A stretch of DNA of 45,964 bases from Paludibacteraceae bacterium. GTDB taxonomy: Bacteria; Bacteroidota; Bacteroidia; Bacteroidales; Paludibacteraceae. The stretch lies in NCBI GenBank assembly GCA_905234685.1, contig CAJOIR010000017.1, forward strand, positions 1 through 45,964. Direction: 5' to 3'. Made by a program: the position numbers and the translations under genes. The notes beneath the pieces were generated by a model, which did not search any database, was not told the DNA's origin, and saw only the letters and a program-made list of their open reading frames with translations. Positions 1-8,105 of this stretch are shown piece by piece (the first letter of the stretch is position 1; each line of letters starts with the position of its first letter).

Positions 1-1277
1 GTAGATGAAGTTGCTTTTTTCACCTTTATATACATTATGCTACCTTGTTCGGAGCCTGATGCAATGACCCAGTCGGCAGGACAAGAGGCAGACCATTTGT
101 AGTTGTGTGTGATGTTGACGGTGAAGTCTCCTCCGTCCTCTGTCGAAGACACTATAGCAGGAGAGACAGAGAGGGTAGGTGCCTGCTGAATTATGTTCAC
201 GTATGCTTTGTTTTCGGCGGTCTCAACAAGTACCTGCGCAGAAGTATGTGTGCCGTCTGGGTTCTCGGCAATAACAATGTTGGTTGTGTTGCCGCTGACT
301 GATTCAAGTGTTACCCAAGGCTGACTAGGTATCATGTTGTAAACCAGTTCGGAGGTGACTGTGAGGCTGTATTTGCCTCCAATAGGCGGAGCATTGATTT
401 CAGTAATGCTCAGTCCTATTGGCTTTGGCTCTCTTGCTGCACGCTTGATGTAAAGATACACTTCTTTCTGCCCGTTGGAGAACCTAACTTTCTGCTCCGA
501 GGATGTGGTTGTGTCAGCAGGGTCAACAGTAACAGTAACTTCCTGGTCGCCTTCTCCTGATAGGGGTGAAAGTTTTGCCCATTTCTGCTTTGCCTCCGCC
601 CACCAGTTGATGGTTGAAAGCACTTTCACCTTGTATATGCCTCCCTCGGCAGGCACATCAAGAGTTGCCGGAGTGACAGACAATGCCTCTGGTGTTCTTG
701 CTGCAAGTGTGACGTTTAGCGTGGCATGCGAAGTGCCTGACATGAAGGAGATGTTTGTACTTTTCTCTGTAAAATTCTCATTTGCAGCTACGATGAGGTT
801 AACCGCTGTCTCTCCTGCTCCGCTACTTGGGCTGATACTTACCCATTTGGCGTCTGTAGTTGCTTTCCATTCAGTGTTGGAGGTGACAGTGACTTTGTAT
901 TCTCCTCCTTCGCATGGAGCAGAAACTGATGACGGTGAAACGGTTATTTCTGCAAGACCGCGTTTAGTGACAACGACTTTGCATTCAGCATACAATCTAC
1001 CACAGAAAGCAGTGATAGTTGCAGTACCTTCATGTGCTGCTTTCACTTTGCCTGTATTGCTCACACTTGCCACACTTTCTCTTGACGACTCCCATGTGAC
1101 TGTTGCTTCCAAACCGTCAGGCTCGAACAGAACAACGAGCTGGTAACTGTCGCCCTCCTCTATGGTGAGTGAAGTTTTGTTTAGTGAGATAGAGTTGATG
1201 CCTTCTGCTGTGTTGTTGCATGATGCGAGCAAAATCACTAAAAAGGCAAATACAATAATAGCCTTAATACTCCTCAT
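1..1277 (-). CDS. BIG2/BACON-domain lipoprotein, 3' end beyond left edge
   Basis: This is an open minus-strand frame of 425 codons that continues past the left edge. It starts at the ATG at 1275-1277, 13 nt after the M23 peptidase stop, so it is probably the last known member of that operon. Residues 1-20 form a lipoprotein signal ending in LLASC (Cys20), so a membrane-anchored, probably surface-exposed product is expected. Residues about 27-105 look like a BIG2 Ig-like domain (SLNKTSLTIEEGDS; VTWESS; VASVSNTGKVKA). Then follow at least three full and one cut BACON-type beta-sandwich repeats, each with the pattern S(V/I)xPxxxxxxxxGGxYxVxVxSNxxW, then W(V/A)xxSPxSG. BACON domains are known from Bacteroidota surface proteins, often glycan-related. 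No catalytic domain is visible in the part present. The family call is firm; the role is inferred. Confidence 0.85.
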   Translation of the reverse strand, partial: MRSIKAIIVFAFLVILLASCNNTAEGINSISLNKTSLTIEEGDSYQLVVLFEPDGLEATVTWESSRESVASVSNTGKVKAAHEGTATITAFCGRLYAECKVVVTKRGLAEITVSPSSVSAPCEGGEYKVTVTSNTEWKATTDAKWVSISPSSGAGETAVNLIVAANENFTEKSTNISFMSGTSHATLNVTLAARTPEALSVTPATLDVPAEGGIYKVKVLSTINWWAEAKQKWAKLSPLSGEGDQEVTVTVDPADTTTSSEQKVRFSNGQKEVYLYIKRAAREPKPIGLSITEINAPPIGGKYSLTVTSELVYNMIPSQPWVTLESVSGNTTNIVIAENPDGTHTSAQVLVETAENKAYVNIIQQAPTLSVSPAIVSSTEDGGDFTVNITHNYKWSASCPADWVIASGSEQGSIMYIKVKKATSS

Positions 1278-1290
1278 TACAGCAAATAAT

Positions 1291-2499
1291 TCAGTTAGGC
1301 AATTCCTTGTTATAGGCATTAACAATGCTGTCGAATTCTGCTTTCAGGCGTTGCGGTACAGGATCAACAGACGGGCTCTCAAGCGTAAGCGGGTTGACAG
1401 GTGTACCATTTTTCCATACGCGGAAATCGAGATGCGGGCCAGTGCTTGCACCGGTTGAACCTACGTAGCCTATAACTTGCCCTTGGTCAACATGCTTGCC
1501 GACTTCAATACCCTTACCATATTTGCTAAGGTGAAGATAGGCAGTGGTATAAGTTGAGTTGTGACGTATCTTGACAGTGTTGCCTCCTCCTCCTCCTTTA
1601 TAGCCTTTTTCGATGACTGTGCCATCTCCGAGAGCTACTACAGGAGTACCCATAGGCGCGGCATAGTCAACTCCAGTATGCGGACGAACAGTCTTGTAGA
1701 TAGGGTGTTTGCGCGCATAAGTGAAGGTTGAAGATATACGTTTGTAGTTGAGAGGTGCTTTGAGAAATGCTTTGCGGAGTGATACACCATGCTCGTCGAA
1801 ATAGCCGCGACAGTGGTTATCACGATTGAACTGATAAGCATAAAGTGTTGCTCCGGCATGCTGACAGCGAGCAGCGTAGATATCACCTATGCCTACCGAC
1901 TTGCCGTCAACAAAGAGTTCGTCATAAACCACATCAAACTTATCACCTCTTTGCAGTCCGAAAAAGTCAACAGTCCATTGATAAACTTCTGAGAGTTCAA
2001 GGGCGAGTTGCGGACTTGCTCCCTGCTCCACAAAAGCGTTCCAGAGCGATGACTTGATGGTTGCAGATGCGGTCTTACGCTGAGCCACAATCTCTTTCTG
2101 TTGCTTTTCTACATGTAGCGAGTCGGTAAGGTGAAAGACTATGGCTTGTGTGCGGCTCTGCTCGTAGATGAAGTATTCGAACAGGGTGTCGGCTCGGTAG
2201 AAAGCCATATATGATTTGCCCTGCTGAATCTGTCTGACATCGAAGACTTTCTTATCAATAGTGGAGAGTTGGTTAACAATACTGCGCTCTGCACCGAGAC
2301 GGTTGAGAATGCCGCCGAGTGTCTCGCCGCTCTGCACTACACCTGAGACAATACGGAAAGAGTCCACCGGAATGCCGTATTCATAACGAATCTCACGTAT
2401 GGTATCTTCGTTGCCATCAGTGCGACTGTGATTGCCGCAGGCTGAAAGAGAGACAAGAGCAATGCTGAGAGATAGCAATATATGCAGAGTGTTTCTCAT
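1291..2499 (-). CDS. M23 (LytM-type) metallopeptidase lipoprotein
   Basis: The 402-aa product has a lipoprotein signal (SLSAC, Cys21), a long N-terminal region resembling the LysM-like/OapA-like part of Bacteroidota M23 proteins (SGVVQSGETLGGILNRLG, residues about 52-70), and a C-terminal LytM domain (residues about 260-380). Zinc-site motifs: HTGVD (His274, Asp278), YLHLS (His323) and GPHLDF (His356, Asp358). The canonical last motif is H-x-H, so the usual third zinc ligand is Asp here; I recall this from other Bacteroidota homologues. The expected role is cutting peptidoglycan cross-links at the outer-membrane or periplasmic face, or activating amidases if inactive. It sits 7 nt after the glycosyltransferase gene and 13 nt before the BACON lipoprotein gene. 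Confidence 0.9.
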   Translation of the reverse strand: MRNTLHILLSLSIALVSLSACGNHSRTDGNEDTIREIRYEYGIPVDSFRIVSGVVQSGETLGGILNRLGAERSIVNQLSTIDKKVFDVRQIQQGKSYMAFYRADTLFEYFIYEQSRTQAIVFHLTDSLHVEKQQKEIVAQRKTASATIKSSLWNAFVEQGASPQLALELSEVYQWTVDFFGLQRGDKFDVVYDELFVDGKSVGIGDIYAARCQHAGATLYAYQFNRDNHCRGYFDEHGVSLRKAFLKAPLNYKRISSTFTYARKHPIYKTVRPHTGVDYAAPMGTPVVALGDGTVIEKGYKGGGGGNTVKIRHNSTYTTAYLHLSKYGKGIEVGKHVDQGQVIGYVGSTGASTGPHLDFRVWKNGTPVNPLTLESPSVDPVPQRLKAEFDSIVNAYNKELPN

Positions 2500-2506
2500 A
2501 AATATC

Positions 2507-3241
2507 TCAACCTTTTTGCGGATATTTCCTGAACCAGGAACTAATCTTCAGACGGATAACTCCTAACAGCGCTTCGGAGAAGATACCACCAGACATCTTA
2601 CTTGTACCAAGCACACGATTGATAAAGATAATAGGCACCTCCTTGACATTGAAACCGCAACGTATAGCCGTGAACTTCATCTCAATCTGGAATGCATAAC
2701 CTTTGAAGCGAATCTTGTCAAGTTCGATTGTCTCAAGCACTTTGCGGCGGTAGCATACGAAGCCTGCTGTGGTATCGCGAACACTGATTCCCAATACAGT
2801 GCGTACATACTTGCTTGCAAAATATGACATGAGTACGCGTCCCATAGGCCAGTTGACCACATTGACACCGGTGATATATCGACTGCCGATTGCGACATCT
2901 GCACCCTCGTTGGCGCAGGCATCATAGAGCTTAAGCAGGTCTTGAGGGTTGTGTGAGAAGTCGGCATCCATTTCGAAGACATACTCATACTTGTGCTCAA
3001 TAGCCCATTTGAATCCTGTTATATATGCAGTTCCGAGTCCCTGTTTGCCCTCTCTCTCGATGATAAAGAGGCGGTCGGCATACTGTTTCATCATGCGTTT
3101 AACGATGTCAGCAGTGCCATCGGGTGAACCGTCGTCAATGACGAGGATATGATATACTATTGGCAGGTCGAAGACCACATTGATGATGTTCTCAATGTTC
3201 TCTTTCTCGTTGTAGGTCGGTATTATGACAAGTCTTTCCAT
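2507..3241 (-). CDS. Polyprenol monophosphomannose synthase-like family 2 glycosyltransferase
   Basis: The 244-aa soluble GT-A enzyme has the order typical of DPM1-type synthases: IIPTYNEKENI at the N-terminus, the nucleotide-binding VIDDGSPDGT (residues about 34-43), the metal-binding DAD of EMDADFSHNP (Asp92, Asp94), then GSRY and the acceptor-loop segment ending RVLGTSKM. Family members move a sugar from a nucleotide donor to undecaprenyl/dolichyl phosphate, giving lipid-linked sugars for cell-envelope modification. No C-terminal membrane domain is present; the C-terminus is amphipathic (SSWFRKYP). It lies 50 nt downstream of the metallo-beta-lactamase gene and 7 nt upstream of the M23 gene. 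The exact sugar cannot be read from sequence. Confidence 0.92.
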   Translation of the reverse strand: MERLVIIPTYNEKENIENIINVVFDLPIVYHILVIDDGSPDGTADIVKRMMKQYADRLFIIEREGKQGLGTAYITGFKWAIEHKYEYVFEMDADFSHNPQDLLKLYDACANEGADVAIGSRYITGVNVVNWPMGRVLMSYFASKYVRTVLGISVRDTTAGFVCYRRKVLETIELDKIRFKGYAFQIEMKFTAIRCGFNVKEVPIIFINRVLGTSKMSGGIFSEALLGVIRLKISSWFRKYPQKG

Positions 3242-3291
3242 GTGAAATGAGTTGTGGTATTTAGTGGTTGAGTATATTTGTATTTATGCTG

Positions 3292-4110
3292 TCAGTTGTC
3301 AGACTTCTGCAGGTAATATACAGGCGATGGCGTCAGTCGGTCGAGTGCAACAAGACTGATGTTCTGCCCTGATATTAACCCCACCTGCTGAAGACATTCC
3401 TTGACTGTGTTGTATGCCACTTCGGGTTCATTGTTCTCTTTACTGAGGTGACAAAGCCAAACGTTTTTTAGATCGGGCGAATGATGCTCGGCAAGCAGTC
3501 TTCCGCATGTGAAGTTGCTCATGTGACCCGTCTCAGAGAGTATGCGCGACTTTAGATAACTCGGATAAGGTCCGTTGAGCAGCAGTTGCTCGTCGTGATT
3601 GGCTTCAATGACTATATGTTGTGCTGTCTCCACAGCTTCTTCCAGTTGCTCATCCACACAGCCTACATCGGTTGCAATCATAAACCGTGTGCCTACAGCA
3701 TCAATAAGATAACTGACACACTGCGTGGAGTCATGCGAGATGCTGATGGTGTTGACCGTCATGCCACATATCTCAAATGGCTCTCCAAGGTTGAAGAAAC
3801 GTCTGCTGCTGCGTAGTTTCTCGGTCACACCATAGTTCTTGTCTATACCGGAATGAATGAGACTTGTGCCATAGATAGGTATATGAAAGCGTTCTCCCAG
3901 TGTGCCTACGGCGCGTATATGGTCGGCATGGTCGTGAGTGATGAGTATTCCCTGAATGTTAGAGAAGTCCAACCCCATGTCAAGAAGGTTGCTCCTGATA
4001 GTACGTGCAGATATACCGGCATCGATGAGAATGCCTTCATGACGTGAGCCGAGATAGTAGCAGTTGCCACTGCTGCCTGAGGCGAAACATCTGAATATCA
4101 GTTCTGACAT
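3292..4110 (-). CDS. MBL-fold hydrolase, YycJ/WalJ-like
   Basis: This 272-aa metallo-beta-lactamase-fold protein starts SELIFRCFASGSSGNCYYL, the N-terminal signature of the YycJ/WalJ group. The dinuclear metal motif is THDHADH (His59, His61, Asp63, His64). Further ligands are probably the later SHDSTQCVSY, TDVG and CHLSKENN segments. WalJ-group proteins are thought to be exonucleases linked to DNA repair or replication-cell-wall coordination; that role is taken from the family and is not shown here. The gene is the first of a four-gene unit (with the glycosyltransferase, M23 peptidase and BACON lipoprotein) and has a consensus promoter at 4155-4185, which overlaps the end of coaE. Confidence 0.9.
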   Translation of the reverse strand: MSELIFRCFASGSSGNCYYLGSRHEGILIDAGISARTIRSNLLDMGLDFSNIQGILITHDHADHIRAVGTLGERFHIPIYGTSLIHSGIDKNYGVTEKLRSSRRFFNLGEPFEICGMTVNTISISHDSTQCVSYLIDAVGTRFMIATDVGCVDEQLEEAVETAQHIVIEANHDEQLLLNGPYPSYLKSRILSETGHMSNFTCGRLLAEHHSPDLKNVWLCHLSKENNEPEVAYNTVKECLQQVGLISGQNISLVALDRLTPSPVYYLQKSDN

Positions 4111-4146
4111 GGGTATATCTGTCTGTCGTGTGTTGTGCAGAATTAT

Positions 4147-4737
4147 TCAATCTGCAAAGTTACGACAAAAACTCAGAATATCCAAACAAATACGTGATAT
4201 TTCTTTTGTCCCGTTGTTTTCTACATGAAAGTCTGCTCTTGCTGTTCTATCCTCGTCGGTCATCTGGTTCTTGAGTCTGCTGATGACCGAGTCTCGTGTT
4301 GTGTTATCTCGCATGACAGTTCTCTGTATGCGTGTCTCGAGCGGAGCATTCACAGTGATGACGGCATCGCACAGGGTGTTCAGTCCGCTTTCGAACAGTA
4401 TAGCGGATTCCACAAAGCAAAAGTCATGTGCCTCGTTTTTGCTTGCCCAGGCTTGTATGTCAAATCTTACGGCAGGGTGAACGATGCTGTTTAGACGTGT
4501 GAGCAGTTGAGGATTATTGAAGACGAGTTCTGCCACTCTAGCGCGGTCAAGATGGTCGTTTTGATAGATGTCGCTACCGAAAAGCAGTTCTATCTGGCTT
4601 CTGACACAAGGGTTGTGGTGAATGATATGTTGTGCCTGCAAGTCCGTGAAATAGACCGGGTAGCCGGACCGCAGCAACTCTGTTGCCACAACGGTCTTGC
4701 CGCTTCCTATGCCTCCTGTAATGCCGAATAGTTTCAT
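4147..4737 (-). CDS. coaE: Dephospho-CoA kinase
   Basis: The 196-aa product catalyses the last step of CoA synthesis, ATP-dependent phosphorylation of dephospho-CoA at the ribose 3' position. The P-loop GGIGSGKT sits at residues 8-15, followed by DLQAQHI and later HPAVR, VFVESAILFE-like and RTVMRDNTTRDSVISRLKNQM, as expected for CoaE. The frame stays open upstream to 4836, but the P-loop must lie near the N-terminus and the upstream part overlaps the MBOAT gene, so the start is the ATG at 4735-4737. It lies 5 nt after the MBOAT stop and is probably translationally coupled to it. Length is normal for the family (about 195-205 aa). Confidence 0.95.
   Translation of the reverse strand: MKLFGITGGIGSGKTVVATELLRSGYPVYFTDLQAQHIIHHNPCVRSQIELLFGSDIYQNDHLDRARVAELVFNNPQLLTRLNSIVHPAVRFDIQAWASKNEAHDFCFVESAILFESGLNTLCDAVITVNAPLETRIQRTVMRDNTTRDSVISRLKNQMTDEDRTARADFHVENNGTKEISRICLDILSFCRNFAD
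4155..4185 (-). promoter_or_regulatory. Bacteroidota promoter for the MBL-GT-M23-lipoprotein unit
   Basis: Read on the minus strand: TTG at 4183-4185, a 20-nt spacer, then TAACTTTG at 4155-4162, matching the -33/-7 consensus (TTG, TAnnTTTG). It lies inside the last codons of coaE, about 45 nt upstream of the ATG at 4110. The downstream genes can therefore be expressed independently of the trk/SGNH/MBOAT/coaE unit. Confidence 0.75.
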
Positions 4738-4742
4738 ACCTG

Positions 4743-6647
4743 CTAAAATTGGAAATAGATGAATGCTTGTAGGTCTGCAGTGATGAACTGATAGACGACG
4801 AATACGGTGATTACAGTGACCGTCGCTATAATCCACAATGGCATCATGGCGAAGTTGAGTCTATACCAGCGTTTGAACTTGTCAGGCAACCAATGAATGA
4901 CCATTCCGATGAAAAAGAGGATAAACACCTTGTCGTATTCAATCAGTATCTGCGGGATAATCTGCATATTCCATGCTCCTCCTATCTGCCTGACCATATT
5001 TTGTGCTGTCTCCCATGCCTCATGGTTTGCTGTAGCAGGGTCAAGGTTGCTGCCAGAGCGGAAAAAGAGTCGGGTGAAAGTGATGAAAGTGAAGGTCTGA
5101 ATCACTGCCCAAGCCCTTGCCATTGCCTCTGTGAATCCGCTATCCTTGCCTTTGCAGAGGAAGAAGATATATCTGATTACACTCCCTGCGCATATTACAG
5201 AACACCACACAGCAAAAAGATTCCATACAGGCATTGGGAAGAAATGTCGTATTGTCCACAGTGAGGCAGTTAGCAGACTGAGGAGTAGCATACGCCAGTG
5301 CCACGACATCTCTCGCCAGAACTTAAATACTATCATGCCTATTCCGTTCAAACCTCCCCATATCATGAAGTTCCAACTTGCACCATGCCACAATCCGCCC
5401 AGCAGCATAGTGATGAAGGAGTTGAGGTTGGCATAGATTTTCTTTCTCCTTTCGGGGCGAAGCATGCCTACGAGTGCTACAGTCAGTCCTATGCCCGCTA
5501 TTATGCCTGTAGCAAGCCATGAGCCTGTTAGTATGAGAGCGATGGCTGCGATGGTGACAATCCAGAAGTAAGTGCCGAAGGTGGCGTTGCGGTTGCCTCC
5601 GAGAGGAATATAGAGGTAGGTCTTGAGCCAACGTGAGAGCGACATGTGCCATCTGCGCCAGAACTCCTGTGGGTTGAGCGACTTATATGGCGAGTTGAAG
5701 TTCTTTGGGAGGTAGAACCCCATGAGCATTGCCACACCAATGGCGATGTCGGTATAGCCTGAAAAGTCCGCATATACCTGCAGTGAATAGAGAAACAGTG
5801 CGGATAGATTCTCAAAGCCCGAGAAGAGCATTGGGTTGTCGAACACACGGTCAATGAAGTTGACTGCGAGATAATCTGATAGTACAATTTTCTTCACCAG
5901 ACCATTGAGTATCCAGAATACTGCTATGCCAAAATGTCGTCTTGACAGGTGAAAAGGCTTGTACAACTGAGGTATGAACTCTGAAGCTCGCACTATCGGG
6001 CCTGCTACCAACTGTGGAAAGAAACTGACATAGAATCCGAAGTCAAGCCAGTTGCTGACAGGCTTTACTCTGCCTGCATATATGTCAGCGGTGTAACTGA
6101 TGACCTGAAAAAGATAGAAGGAGATACCTACAGGCAACACTATCTTATCAACATCGAACACACCGTTGCGTGAGAAGCCATTACCGATGAAGGAGAATAT
6201 GTCGAACACCTGAAAACCGGTGCCTAACAGGTCGTTGAGCATGTTTGTGAAGAAGTAGGCATACTTGAAATAGCACAACAAACCGAGGTCTATCACTACG
6301 CTCAGCACCAACCATGCCTTGGCTTTAGCCTTCATCTTGGAGACTCTGCGCTCATCAGTATCTACTTCTTCTTGGGAGAAAGTAGGGGTGATGTTTCTGT
6401 ATATCTGTCTCCCTATTAGCCAGTCAGACAAAGTGACAAACAGCAGAATAAGCAATGCAAGTCCGCTTGTCTTATAGTAGAAGAAGAGACTGACAAAGAA
6501 AAGAAAAGAGTTTCTTAGCAGGCGCTTTGAGTGCAGCAACGAGAATATAGCATACACCACAGCGAAGAAAGCCCAGAAGTAGAACTGTGTGAACAGCAGC
6601 GGACTGTTGGAGTCGAAGGCGAATATATGTCTCAGGAAATCTGTCAC
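4743..6647 (-). CDS. MBOAT-family membrane O-acyltransferase (AlgI/PatA/DltB-like)
   Basis: The 634-aa multi-pass membrane protein carries the two MBOAT hallmarks: RRWHMSLSRWLKTYLYIPLGG (His334) and LLGGLWHGASWNFMIWG (His421, the putative catalytic His). It also has the LPVGISFYLFQ and QVYADFSGYTDIAIG segments typical of the AlgI group. Such proteins move acyl groups, usually acetyl, across the inner membrane onto an extracytoplasmic polymer. Its ATG overlaps the stop of the SGNH gene by four bases (ATGA, 6644-6647), so the two are translationally coupled. MBOAT plus SGNH pairs (as PatA/PatB, AlgI/AlgJ-X) O-acetylate peptidoglycan or polysaccharide. The substrate is unknown here. The membrane part is longer than usual, with extra helices around residues 360-395. 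Confidence 0.93.
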   Translation of the reverse strand: MTDFLRHIFAFDSNSPLLFTQFYFWAFFAVVYAIFSLLHSKRLLRNSFLFFVSLFFYYKTSGLALLILLFVTLSDWLIGRQIYRNITPTFSQEEVDTDERRVSKMKAKAKAWLVLSVVIDLGLLCYFKYAYFFTNMLNDLLGTGFQVFDIFSFIGNGFSRNGVFDVDKIVLPVGISFYLFQVISYTADIYAGRVKPVSNWLDFGFYVSFFPQLVAGPIVRASEFIPQLYKPFHLSRRHFGIAVFWILNGLVKKIVLSDYLAVNFIDRVFDNPMLFSGFENLSALFLYSLQVYADFSGYTDIAIGVAMLMGFYLPKNFNSPYKSLNPQEFWRRWHMSLSRWLKTYLYIPLGGNRNATFGTYFWIVTIAAIALILTGSWLATGIIAGIGLTVALVGMLRPERRKKIYANLNSFITMLLGGLWHGASWNFMIWGGLNGIGMIVFKFWREMSWHWRMLLLSLLTASLWTIRHFFPMPVWNLFAVWCSVICAGSVIRYIFFLCKGKDSGFTEAMARAWAVIQTFTFITFTRLFFRSGSNLDPATANHEAWETAQNMVRQIGGAWNMQIIPQILIEYDKVFILFFIGMVIHWLPDKFKRWYRLNFAMMPLWIIATVTVITVFVVYQFITADLQAFIYFQF

Positions 6648-8095
6648 TTCTTCTCTTTAATAGAGTCAACACTGAGCATCGTCACCTCAGGCACTAATTG
6701 CTCTGGAGGCGTGTTCTGCCTTTTGCGCCATTTGTAGTAGTCGTAGCCTGCATGAAGGGCGTTATAGAGCATTTCCGCTACGTTGTCTGCGCCTTTCCTT
6801 GTGAAATGAATGTAGTCGCTACCGGCGAGTCCGCTTCTCACCCATGCAGCCATAGAGCCTCTGCCACCCATCCCCTTGAACAGACTCCAGTAGGCTGCAC
6901 CAGCCTCTGTGACAGTCTCTTGCAGACGGCGGTCAACCTCCTCAAGCCAAGGGTAGGTCTGCATCTTGCCTTGTATGCGTGTTGTCATGTCGCTTGGGCC
7001 GACAAACAGTATCTTCGCCTGCGGAGCCTGACGCTGCATATATCTCACTTGCTCGGTTATGCTCTGCAGATAGGTGTCGATAGCCTTCTCTGTGCGGAAA
7101 TAAGGCATGCTGTTGCCGCCGAACTGCATTATGATGAGTTTTGTGTTGGTATAAGTGAAGTAGTCGCGCAGTTGCCTTGCGTCAATGCCGGTGAATATGG
7201 TGCCCGAACAACCGCGCATTGGCATGTTGTCAACGTTCACACCGGTTTTGCCGGTCATCATAACTCCGTATATGTCGCCTCCTCCGGAGAGTGTCACGCT
7301 GAGCGTTGTACTGCTGTCAGGCAGACTTATCTCCGTGAACTGCATACTGTTGCCATCTGGTGCGATGTTCAGTCTCTGACCTTTCACGTTGGCGTAGATG
7401 TTCTTCGACGAAGAGGTCATAAGCGTTACTGTGTTGAAATAATGTGCAGAGTAGTAGCCTGTCTGTTTCGTGCGTGGCAGAATGGTGGTTGTTACTGCCG
7501 AGTCAATGACGCACATTTGTCCCATAGGGCCGTACATGCGGCTCCCGGCACGGCGGAAAGTGCTTAGCCAATATACACTGTAGCGCTTAGGCTCACGGTT
7601 GCTGCTCTGACCTATGGTGTGACTTTGAACGCTCTGGTAGAAAGGCACTGTACCCACACCTTGACCGCCGAACTCAGTCTGCAGTTTGCGGCGGAGAACA
7701 TTGGTGATACGGTCTTCTTCTATCTGCGAGTCTCCGTAATGAACTATGCGAACAAGAGTAGTATCTGCACCGTCAAGTGCCTCATACAGAGGGTCAAGCC
7801 AAGTACATGCAGAGTCATACTCCGGAAAATGTATGGCAGCATCGCTCTCACGAAGGAAGCTCAGGTAACCGTCTTCTTCCTGACGGCGAATCTCCTGTGC
7901 ACGCAGAGCGATGATCTCCTCCGGCGAGAGTTCAGGTTGCTCGGTGTCTGATTCACCAGAGAGTATCTCGCCAAGACCGGGGAATATAAGTGTCGTGTCG
8001 CCTATGGTGATGCCGTCTTCCGGATACGTTGCTGCGACAGCAGCAAGCACTCCTATTACCGCGAATATGAATATTGTTATCTTGTATGCTTTCAT
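6644..8095 (-). CDS. SGNH/GDSL-like acyl transferase or esterase partner of the MBOAT protein
   Basis: The 483-aa protein has one N-terminal membrane segment (residues about 5-23) and a periplasmic SGNH-hydrolase fold. Block I is VHYGDSQIEEDRI with nucleophile Ser123; block III is MQFGGNSMPYF with the Gly-Asn oxyanion residues; block V is GSDYIHFTRKGA with the catalytic Asp and His. A beta-rich domain is inserted between blocks I and III, as in AlgX/PatB-type proteins. It probably takes the acyl group delivered by the MBOAT protein and places it on, or removes it from, a cell-wall or surface glycan. It follows trkH by 10 nt and overlaps the MBOAT gene by 4 nt, so it is clearly part of one operon. 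Confidence 0.88.
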   Translation of the reverse strand: MKAYKITIFIFAVIGVLAAVAATYPEDGITIGDTTLIFPGLGEILSGESDTEQPELSPEEIIALRAQEIRRQEEDGYLSFLRESDAAIHFPEYDSACTWLDPLYEALDGADTTLVRIVHYGDSQIEEDRITNVLRRKLQTEFGGQGVGTVPFYQSVQSHTIGQSSNREPKRYSVYWLSTFRRAGSRMYGPMGQMCVIDSAVTTTILPRTKQTGYYSAHYFNTVTLMTSSSKNIYANVKGQRLNIAPDGNSMQFTEISLPDSSTTLSVTLSGGGDIYGVMMTGKTGVNVDNMPMRGCSGTIFTGIDARQLRDYFTYTNTKLIIMQFGGNSMPYFRTEKAIDTYLQSITEQVRYMQRQAPQAKILFVGPSDMTTRIQGKMQTYPWLEEVDRRLQETVTEAGAAYWSLFKGMGGRGSMAAWVRSGLAGSDYIHFTRKGADNVAEMLYNALHAGYDYYKWRKRQNTPPEQLVPEVTMLSVDSIKEKK

Positions 8096-8105
8096 GCTCT
8101 CTCAA

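Noticed and set aside
475..1146. 223-aa plus-strand open frame opposite the BACON lipoprotein
   Set aside because: The minus-strand frame has a lipobox and recognisable BIG2/BACON repeats; the plus frame is its shadow.
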